From: Elephas maximus indicus
Taxonomy: Eukaryota > Chordata > Mammalia > Proboscidea > Elephantidae
Assembly (NCBI RefSeq): GCF_024166365.1
Contig: NC_064827.1
Location: 51,302,635 to 51,366,634, forward strand
Direction of reading: 5' to 3'
Length of the DNA stretch: 64,000 nt
The notes under the pieces are model-generated. The model had not been told where the DNA came from and did no database searches. It saw nothing but the letters and a program-made list of their open reading frames with translations. Below, in pieces: positions 55,545-64,000 of this stretch. Position 1 is the stretch's first letter. Every line of letters begins with the position of its first letter. A program made the translations under genes and the position numbers.

Positions 55545-58012
55545 AATAATATGACTATTATTCAAATTTATGCATGAATCACTAATGCCAAAGATGAACA
55601 AATTGAAGATTTTTACCAACTTCTGCAGTGTGAAATTGAACAAACATGTGATCAAGATGCATTGATAATTCCTGGTGATTAGAATGCAAAAGTTGGAAAC
55701 AAAGAAGAATCTGTAGTAGGAAAATATGGCCTTGGTGACAGAAACTACGCCAGAGATGCATGATAGAATTTTGCAAGACCAACAAACTACTCATTGGAAA
55801 TACCATTTCTCAACAACATAAACAGCAACTATAGACTTGGACTTTGCCAGGTGGAATACACAGGAATCAAATCTGTGGAAAGAGACAATGAAAAAGCTCA
55901 ATATCATCAGTCAGAACAAGGCCGGGGGCTGACTGCAGAATAGATCATCAATTGCTCATATGCAAGCTCAAGCTGAAAAAAAAAAAAACAAACAAGTCCA
56001 TGAGAGCCAAAGTACGACCTTGAGTATATCCCACCTGAATTTAGAGATCATCTAAAGAATAGATTTGATGCGCTGAACACTAATGACTGAAGACATATGA
56101 GTTGTGGGATGACATCAAAGACATCATACATGAAGAAGCAAAAGGTCATTAAAAAGACAGAAAAGAAAGAAAAGACCAAAATGGATGATAAAAAAAGAGT
56201 CTGAATATTGCTCTTGAGCACAGAGTAGCTAAAGCAAACTGAAGACATGAAGAAATAAAAAAGCTGAACAGAAAATTTCAAAGGATGTCTCGAGAAGACA
56301 AAGTAAAGTATTATAATGACATGTGCAAAAACTTGGAGTTAGAAAACCAAAAGGGAAGAAAACAGCATTTCTCAAGCTAAAAGAACTGAAGAAAAAATTC
56401 AGGCCTTGAATTGCAAAATACTGAACAACACAAAAAGCGTTAAAAGAAGACAGAGTACACAGAGTCACTGTACCAAAAAGAACTGGTCAATGTTCCGCCA
56501 TTTCAGGAGGCAGCATATGATCAAGAACCAACGGTACTGAAGGAAGAAGTCCAAGCTGCACTGAAGGCACTGGCAGAAAAACAAGGTTCCAGGAATTGAC
56601 AAAATACTAATTGAGATGTTTCAACAAATGGATGCAGTGCTGGAGGTGCCCACTTGTCTAAGACTGGGAGAGACTGGAAGGGATCCATATTTGTGCCCAT
56701 TCCAAATGAAGGTGATCCATCAGGATGCAGAAATTATTGAAAAATATCATTAATATCACACACAAGTAAAATTTTGCTGAAGATCATTCAAAAACAGTTG
56801 CAGCAGTACATCGACAGGGAACTGCCAGAAACTCAAGACAGATTCAGAAGAGGATACGGAGTGAGGGATATTGCTAATGTCAGATGGATCCTGGTTGAAA
56901 GCAGAGAGTACTAGGAAGTTGTTTACCCATGTTTTACTGACTAGGCAAGGACATTTGACTGTGTAGATCATAGCAAATTATAGACAACACTGAGAGAAAT
57001 GCAAGTTCTAGAACACTTAATTTTGCTCATATGGAAGCTGTACCGAAACCAAGAGGCAGTTGTTCGAACAGAGCAAGGGGATTTTGCATGGTTTAAAATC
57101 AGGAGAGGTGTGTGTCAGGGTTGTATCCTTTTACCACGCTTCTTCAATCTGTATGCTGAGCAAATAATCTGAAAAACTGGACTGTATCAAGAAGAACGTG
57201 GCATTAGGATTGGAGGAAGACTCATTAACAACCTGCGTGCGATATGCATATGACACATCTTTGCTTGCTAAAAGCAAAGAGGACTTGAAGCACTTACTGA
57301 TGAAGATCAAAGACTACAGTCTTCAGTATGGATTACACCTCAACAAAAAGAAAACAAAAATCCTCACAACTGGACCAATAAGCAACATCATGATAAATGG
57401 AGAAAAGATTGATGTTGTCAAGGATTTCATTTTACTTGGATCCACAATCAATGCCCACAGAAGCAGCAGTCAAGAAACCAAATGATGTACTGCACTGGAC
57501 AAATCTGCTGCAAAAGACCTCTCTAAAGTCTGAAAAGCAAAACCGTTTGAGGACTAAGGTGCACCAGACCCAAGCCATGATATTTTCAATCACCTCATAT
57601 ACATGTGAAAGCTGAACAATGAATAAGGAAAACCAAAGAATTGATGTCTTTGAATTATGGTGTTGGTGAAGAATATTGAATATACCATGGGTTGCCAGAA
57701 GAAGGAACAAATCTGTCTTGGAAGATGTACAGCCAGAATGCTCCTTAGAAGCAAGGATGGCGAGACTGTCTCACATTCTTTGGACATGCTATCAGAAAGG
57801 ACCAGTCCATGGAGAAGGACATCATGCTTGGTAAAGTAGAGGGTCAGTGAAAAAGAGGAAGACCCTCAAAGAGATGGACTGACATAGTGACTGCACCAAT
57901 GGGTTCATACATAATAATGACTGTGAAGATGGCACAAGACCAGGCAGTGTTTTGCTCTGTTGTACACAGGATCACTATGAGTCAGAACCAACTTGATGGC
58001 ACTTAAAAACAG
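55545..58012 (+). mobile_element. RTE-type LINE copy C, 5'-truncated, decayed
   Basis: It starts inside the endonuclease domain (FYQLLQCEIEQTCDQDALII followed by a GD motif with a stop) and runs through the RT to the 3' end at 58012 ('gagtcagaaccaacttgatg'). The RT active site at about 57240 reads RYAYDTSLLAKSKEDLKHLL where YADD is expected. The C-terminal part is recognisable at 57490-57830 with stops and frameshifts (NRLRTKVHQTQAMIFSITSY). Two internal A-rich expansions are present (near 55978 and 57345). It is inactive. Confidence 0.88.
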
Positions 58013-58948
58013 CAACATATCAGAGGGATACAATAGTTATCTAAAGCAGATCTTTCTCTGTTATCCCTGTCCTTGTGGAGCTTACAGTCTTATAGGGAAG
58101 ATGGCTATTAACCAAATTATCATGTCCACAAGAGTAAAAAAGCATCTGCCATGATTATTACAGGTGAGAGGTGTGGAGCCAGGAGAGTTTAATAAGAATT
58201 TGAGCATAACAGGAATTTGACCTAGTCAGAAGGGTCAGTGACCCTTTATTGGGGAAGTGATGATTGTACTGAAATCTTAAGGAGAAGAAGTTAACTGAAC
58301 AATCTGAGCAGGGATCAGTGTTACAAGCAGAAGGAACACCATGTGCAAAGGCACTGTGGTAAGAGGACCACATCAAGTAGGAGAAACTTAAAGAAGGCTG
58401 GTGTGGCTACAGCAGGGAGATGAAAGGACAGCATGTATTATGATGTGGAGAGATGGTTTGACCATGTCCCAGACACTAAAGAAAGGGCATCATTTATCCA
58501 GTCATTCCTTACAGGGCATCATTTATTCAATCAGGTTTGACATATAAAAAAAACACTGGGGGCATTCCGAGATGGTCTCTTCTCAGAGAACTTACCAACT
58601 GCTGAGTAAGCTGAAACATCAGAGAACTATAATTAATTATAACATGAGATGGAAAATGAAAGGTGTCATCAGAGATATAAAGGCAAAGAGCTATAAGAGT
58701 TCAGAGAATTGAGAAAATATTTCTTGCTATGTACAAATGGAGGAAGACTTTCTTTTTGGAAGAAGTGTTGTTTAATCCTTATGGACACAGGGGAAAAGGA
58801 CCATAATCACAGAGGTGGGAAAGCGGGTAGGCGTGGAGCTCAACAGGTAGGTTAATGCAGCTGCGGTGCTTGAGCAAAGTATCGGAAGGTGAACTAGAAG
58901 GGCAAGCGGAATCTCATCAAAAAGGGTTTTGAATGTTTGGCTAAGATG
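58013..58948. other. GRIN3A intron; unidentified old repeat likely
   Basis: Phrases such as 'accatgtgcaaaggcactgt' and 'agaaggctggtgtggctaca' resemble an old interspersed mammalian repeat that I cannot name with confidence. No gene is seen. Confidence 0.4.
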
Positions 58949-59241
58949 CAGGTAGTCCCCAACTTAGGACGTGTTCGAGTCACCACGAATCGCACTTACG
59001 ACCCTCTGTTTTTTTTTGTACATCTTACCATTAGTAATATGTACTATATACAGTGTTAAAATATATCTGTAAGTTTATATATAATGTTTCCAACCCCAAA
59101 AAACAACTAAAGATCAGATTTATAAAGGTACTGCTAATAAAAGGCAATAATGAAAAAAAAAATGAGGTGTTCAACTTACATCAGAACTGACTTTCATGGA
59201 GTCATTGGAATGGAACCCCGTTATAAATGGGGGACTACCTG
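58949..59241. mobile_element. 293-bp DNA transposon remnant with terminal inverted repeats
   Basis: The left end CAGGTAGTCCCCAACTTAGG is mirrored by the right end ATGGGGGACTACCTG. The right end is followed by TA, consistent with a TA target (mariner/Tigger type); the left flanking dinucleotide is TG, perhaps mutated. There is no transposase ORF, so it is a non-autonomous (MITE-like) element. Confidence 0.75.
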
Positions 59242-60265
59242 TATTTGGTTTCTGTTTGGTAGAGAAAGCACAGGTTTTAATGAGCAGAGCAACATAATCA
59301 GAATTATGTTCTAGAAAGACTGATGTGGCATAGTGAAGGATGGATGGAACAGGGAGAGAGACTGGCAGCTGGGAGACTGACGTTTATGCAATGCTCGTCT
59401 GGAAAATGAGGGTGTGAGCTAGGATGAAGGGACACTGTGGGCGGAAGGGTTAGACCTGAAGTCTTATCAGGTAGAAGGATACAGGGAGGAGGCAAAGGTG
59501 AGGCTCCAGATGTGATTGCACTGGCCTCCCTGGATGGCCAGCCCTGTGCTGAGAGGTTGCAGGAAGCCACCCAGGCTGTGTGATGAGAGGGCCCCCCCCG
59601 GAAAGGCTCCAGGGGTCCCCCAAGATACTGCCTCCTCATCTCACATGTCATAAAATTCTATCAACCTCACATAGCTAGATGGGAACAAAACGTCTTCAGA
59701 AGCCTTGGCGACAACAGAGGAAATGTCGGGGCAATTTCTCATATTCTTGGACTTGGTTAATGCTGTTTCTGAGCAAAAAGGATGGCTTTTCTGATATTTT
59801 GTGACACCTCGCATCATAGCCACTAGATGGCAGTCGTCACACATGTAGTGCGATTTGTTTCAACAGGATTCTGGAGAGCCTGGAGGCAACTCTTCTTAGC
59901 AGAGGAGATAAGACATTAGGGAGGAGCCCTGTGTCCTGTGCCCCCACAGATTTCAAGGTATGGAAGTCTAAAAAAAATGGAAGGAACACTGTCTCTCACA
60001 ATAGTCCTAATCAGTTTGAACACTGTCTACACCATTTAGTTAAATAGTAAATAGCATTCATAAATATTCATGAGCTCATAGAATTTAACCAGGGGAAAAG
60101 CAAAAACTATTAAAAGTATGTGGTCTTGGGTGTAATTTATGCCCAAACATCTCTGAAACGTAAAAGGGGCGAGAGAGCCTTATTCCATGAGATGATGGGC
60201 ATTGGCAAGGGTAAAGGGACACTTGCTGGAACTGTCCTTGTCTCAGAATTCAAACTTCTGCAACA
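59242..60265. other. GRIN3A intron, unique
   Basis: I see no exon or named repeat. The - ORFs at 59304-59651 and 59641-59844 have no recognised domain. Confidence 0.45.
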
Positions 60266-60478
60266 GTGGAGTCTCTGGGTGGTGCACATGGTGAAGGTGA
60301 ACGTGCTTGGCTGATAACCAGAAGGTTGGAGGTTCGAGTTCACCCAGAGACACCTCAGAAGAAAGACCTGGTGATCTACTTCTGAAAAATCAGCCACTGA
60401 AAAAAACCCTGTGGAGCACAGCTCTACTCTGATACAGGGTTGACATGAGTCAGCATCTATTTGACAGCTACTGTGTGT
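60266..60478 (+). mobile_element. Afrotherian SINE, 'agaagaaagacctgg' subfamily
   Basis: It runs from 'agtggagtctctgggtggtg' to 'catctatttgacagctactg', with 'gagacacctcagaagaaaga'. A G-run follows at 60478-60491. Confidence 0.88.
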
Positions 60479-60491
60479 GGGGGGGGGGGGT

Positions 60492-62640
60492 GGAGGGAGA
60501 AGGAACAGAGAAGCAGCCCTACTTTTGTGATGACACACAGTGAAGGGCAAACAAGATTGCAGAATTATAGGTCAGCCCGACTTTGAAATATCAGTGACCA
60601 CATTTAAAAGAAAATAGTTACTGTTGTTTCCTTAAAGATCTGTTTTAAGCGCAGCCATCTGCATGTTTTCCCACTCTAATCTAGAAGCTGAGGTGGAAAA
60701 AAGAAGTAACATGATAGTACAAAGGTGGTTAACCCAGCACTTTGAAAAGCAGAAAATTCTAGAATCATGCATTTCTTAAGTCCGTGAGTAAACAAAACAA
60801 AACAAACAAAAAAACTGCAGTCCTATGATGGGTGTAAGCAATAAATAAAAGAAAGTTTATGTTGGAATTATCAGGTTTTTTGTTATAGCTCCTGCTTTTT
60901 TTTGAGACGAGTCCAAGAGAAAGCGTGCGCCAACTGTAATTTCTTGCATGTGCTTATTATTCACCAAATATTTTTTCTCCTGTGTGCATAGCTCTATTCT
61001 CAGGGAGGGAGGAGGGAACATCTGTAAAGCCAGGTGTTCTTCACAAACTGTATCATTAAATATAGTCCACCACTTTTAAGTATTGTTATTGTCCCCAGTT
61101 TTGGGGTGAGACTCTGGTGTTTTAGAAATTGCATGGGTTACACAGACACACAGTGGTGGAGCTGAGATTTGACGCCCACTGTGTCTGCTCCCAGGGCTGA
61201 AATTCTTTCAGTTATTCCAGACTACCTTCCATACGGAGACTGAAAAGGACATCACCCTGCCCTTGAAGAGGTAATGGGGGGGCCACACAGCAGAGCACAA
61301 GAACAGTTAAAGGCCTGTAATTTACTCATGGGTCTAGCCGTGGCTGCAGATCAAGACCAAAGAAGGTGGCCACGTACAAATTTGGAATCCCTGGGGAAGG
61401 CACCACTGAAAGGCTATGGAGTCCTGTACATCCAGCACGATGGGGCATAGTGCCTTTGAAGGGTGGGGCCTGATTGCACAGGGTGTAATTCCTAATTCCA
61501 TGCCTCTGTGCCTTGCTCATGCTGTGCCAGGAGGGCTCTTCTGTCTGCAAGAGCTACCTCCTCCAGGAAGCCTTCTCTGATTCCTTCTTGCTCTTCCATG
61601 AGTGAATCATGGCCTTGTCTGTGTCACTGGTCTACCTTCTTTTACTGCTGTCGCTGTGGCAGCGTGATGTAGGGAGTTTGTTCACAAGTCTGTTCATCTC
61701 TGCATCAGCTGCACCTGGCATGGTGCCTGGTACACAGGAGTGAAATGCGTATCTGTTAATGGATGAAAGAACGAATTAATTTGTTCTGGTAGCTGAGTAG
61801 AGGAAGGCGAGGCCTTTCTGAGGCTTGTCTCTTTTCTTCATTTGCAATTCCACTCCACATTGTAAAAGGACGTACATATGGCTTTGTGCTTCTTCAGGTT
61901 TCCAGAAAAAGCTAACTGGATAGGTTCCATCTGACTCTATGCTTGACTTAAATATTAAACTTAATTACTTAGGCTATTCCAAGGGAACCACTCAGCTGTC
62001 AAGGTGCCTCCCAACATACACAGGTTTTCAATTTGAAGCAATCTACAGTCATTAACTCTCCCTGCCTCCCCGTAACTTCCATCGGGTTGAATAGCAGACA
62101 GTGACATTTTAAATCGAAAAGGGAAGGGGTAGGGGCGTAAAAGGGGCAAGAGGGTGTTGAGATGTGACCTGATTGTCAAGAGCAGAAAACACTGCATCAA
62201 AACGTACCCCTCCCCCATTCCCCGAGTCATTCCTTTGGGTTTTTAATGTAAACTAAAGATAAACTGGATGGAAAACTGGCTGGCATGGAAGCATCTTAAT
62301 ACGATTTATGTGCTCCCCTCAGCTTTCAATGTATACAGTTGACTAACGCCTTCCGTTCCTGCCCCCCAAAAAATTAATTGAGGGAAGAATGGATTTGCCA
62401 GGAGAGCTTATTCTCAGTGAATAAATATTAATAGGTTTAATACCAGCTGCATATTTTAGAGGTCCTTGGAAACCAGGTCTGGGGCAGTGTTTGGGTATGG
62501 AGAGTCCACACTGGTGTTCAATCAGTTCACTGTCCCCAGTATCCTAGGATCCGTATCTTCAGCTAATGAGATCAGGATTCTTCTTGAGGCAACTACTTGA
62601 GAACCATAGCATCTCTGAGCGGCCATGCTGCCAAAAAAAC
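60492..62640. other. GRIN3A intron with L2 and MIR relics
   Basis: An L2 3' relic lies at about 61540-61780 (+) ('ctcctccaggaagccttctc', 'ggcatggtgcctggtacaca'). A reverse MIR piece lies at about 61035-61205. No exon is seen. Confidence 0.5.
61540..61780 (+). repeat. L2 LINE 3'-end relic
   Basis: The ordered landmarks are 'ctcctccaggaagccttctc', 'tgattccttcttgctcttcc', 'ctggcatggtgcctggtaca' and 'gttaatggatgaa'. Confidence 0.75.
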
Positions 62641-62643
62641 TCT

Positions 62644-62694
62644 ATTCCAGTTGCTGTTGAATCCACTCTGACTCATGGTGACCCCATGTGTACA
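62644..62694 (-). mobile_element. SINE 3'-end fragment
   Basis: Only about 50 nt of the reversed SINE 3' end remain: 'ccagttgctgttgaatccac' then 'tctgactcatggtgacccca'. Confidence 0.75.
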
Positions 62695-62769
62695 TGGTCC
62701 CTTTATTTTAAGGCAAGGAAAGAGGCTTAGAGGAGTTAACTGATGTGCTGAAGGTCATGCTGTTGATTA

Positions 62770-62925
62770 GGGCAGATTTGCAATAATAACTACTGTCCAC
62801 TCAGTACCTACTATGTGTCAGGCACTTTATGTATATTCTCTCTGTTCCTCACACAAAGTCAGAAACATAAAATATTGTTATCTCCATTTTGCAGAAGAGA
62901 AAACTCAGAGACAATAAGCAATTTG
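62770..62925 (-). repeat. MIR SINE relic
   Basis: The reverse MIR has 'acctactatgtgtcaggcac', 'ttatctccattttgcagaag' and 'agaaaactcagagacaataa'. Confidence 0.7.
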
Positions 62926-63170
62926 TTGTATTTATGACATTTTGATACGGCTATTTTGATACCATGATTATATTTCCATTGGGCATCTATACAGTACTCC
63001 AAAAACCAACCATTTAAACTTCAGATTTTTAATATTACCTAACAATGAGTTCAACAGATCTCTTTGGTCCATCCCTACCCTCTGGTCCCATCTTTTATGG
63101 GATGACATTCAGGACTGGGGGATGCCAGGGATGGGAAATGTCAAAGATGGGTTAAAGGCCAGGTGGGGAA

Positions 63171-63345
63171 GGTCCCTGGGTGGTACAAGTGGTTACCAAA
63201 AGGTTGGCAGTTCGAACCCTACCAGTGGCACTGAGGAAGAAACAGGCCTGGCGATCTGCCTCCCTAAAGATTGCAACCAAGAAAACCTTATGGAGCAATT
63301 CTACTCTGTAGCACATGGTGTCTCCAAAGTCACAAAACACCATCA
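63171..63345 (+). mobile_element. Afrotherian SINE, diverged
   Basis: It has 'aaggtccctgggtggtacaa', 'caaaaggttggcagttcgaa', 'ggcctggcgatctgcctccc' and 'ctctgtagcacatggtgtct', followed by an A-rich CAA/CAC tail to about 63382. Confidence 0.88.
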
Positions 63346-63719
63346 CCACCACCAATAACAAAATCAACAAAACAACAAAAAGGCTAGGTGGGGGCTGGTG
63401 GTCAGGAATGGGATGAGGTCAGGGACAGATTAAACTGCAGGGATTGAGTGAGGGTCAAGGTGCGGGTGAGGGTCAGGGCTGGAGCGAGGTCAGGGTTGGA
63501 CTAAGTGTCAGGAATGGGGCAAGGTTTCCTGTTGTGCACTCCCCTTGATAATAAAAACACTGGAAGTTTAATGATTTATTTTTAGGTTGCTTCAAAATAT
63601 TCCTCCTCACGTCCCCTCCCCCATGTAATCACGGGCTCTGAACTCCCAGGAAAGCACTCCTTCCTCTCCAATGTTCAGTCTCCTGCTTAGCACATACTTA
63701 TTTCGCTCAATACAAGGAA

Positions 63720-63875
63720 ATCCTTAGATGCAGAGTCAGAAAATCTGCTAACAGCCCAGCAAGATAGGCATTAACCTGAGGCTCAGAGAGATTAAGTACT
63801 TTTTCCAAGGACACACAGCTGCCTCCTCATAGTAACGATATAGCCAGTGTTGTCTGACTCCAAAGACCAAGGTTG
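63720..63875 (-). repeat. MIR SINE relic
   Basis: The reverse MIR has 'aacctgaggctcagagagat', 'caaggacacacagctgcctc' and 'ttgtctgactccaaagacca'. Confidence 0.7.
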
Positions 63876-64000
63876 TCCTGGTGGACTTGGTTTCACGCCT
63901 CTCCTTCTGGACTAGTGCAAGACATGCTCTCTCTATCTGTGGGGTGGACCTTGGTCTGGGAGTGCAGAAGCTGCAGAGGCTTAGGTGGTCAGGCAGTGGG

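Noticed and set aside
59304..59651. 115-codon - strand ORF on the GRIN3A strand
   Set aside because: I checked it as a possible upstream GRIN3A exon. It has no similarity to the GluN3A ligand-binding or transmembrane regions and no suitable splice frame.

Overview
This is a vertebrate nuclear window from an afrotherian mammal, most likely an elephant or a close relative. Two things support this. About 27 copies of a tRNA-derived SINE with the afrotherian consensus (5' head like 'GAGCCCTGGTGGCGCAGTGG', 3' part around 'GAGTCGATTCCGACTC') are scattered on both strands, and there are three RTE-type LINE copies whose 3' end resembles the 3' part of that SINE. The genes and their order match the mammalian RNF20 - GRIN3A - PPP3R2 block, which lies on human chromosome 9q31.1.

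Layout. (1) Positions 1-7735 hold the 3' part of RNF20 on the + strand: seven coding exons (608-6828) encoding about the last 341 residues, including the C-terminal RING finger, then a 3'UTR ending near 7730. (2) From 7.7 to about 16.5 kb is the gap between two convergent genes, filled mainly by a 3.8-kb RTE element that carries a 2-kb 5' L1 fragment inside it, plus L2 and MIR relics. (3) From about 16.6 to 64 kb is the 3' part of GRIN3A on the - strand: a long probable 3'UTR, the last coding exon (20858-21164), a 77-nt exon (25623-25699), the M4 transmembrane exon (27383-27547), and then a very large intron that fills the rest of the window. (4) Inside that intron, on the same strand, lies the intronless calcineurin B gene PPP3R2 (42604-43116), complete with four EF hands and a GC-rich 5' flank. 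(5) The same intron contains two more RTE copies (32.0-35.3 kb and 55.5-58.0 kb) and a full-length 7.5-kb L1 (46954-54484) with 17-bp target-site duplications, ORF1, ORF2 and a GC-rich 5'UTR built of ~180-bp tandem monomers. A 293-bp terminal-inverted-repeat DNA element lies at 58949-59241.

How the parts relate. RNF20 (chromatin ubiquitin ligase), GRIN3A (NMDA receptor subunit) and PPP3R2 (testis calcineurin subunit) are neighbours with no shared pathway that the sequence shows. PPP3R2 is a retrogene nested in GRIN3A. Most of the remaining sequence is the history of retrotransposition: SINEs copied by the RTE machinery (inferred from the shared 3' end), nested insertions, and decayed LINEs. 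I found no bacterial-type system, CRISPR array, tRNA or rRNA gene. The points most worth checking are a GC-AG intron in RNF20, a slightly early GRIN3A stop codon, the monomer-type L1 5'UTR and the 3'-truncated L1 nested in an RTE.
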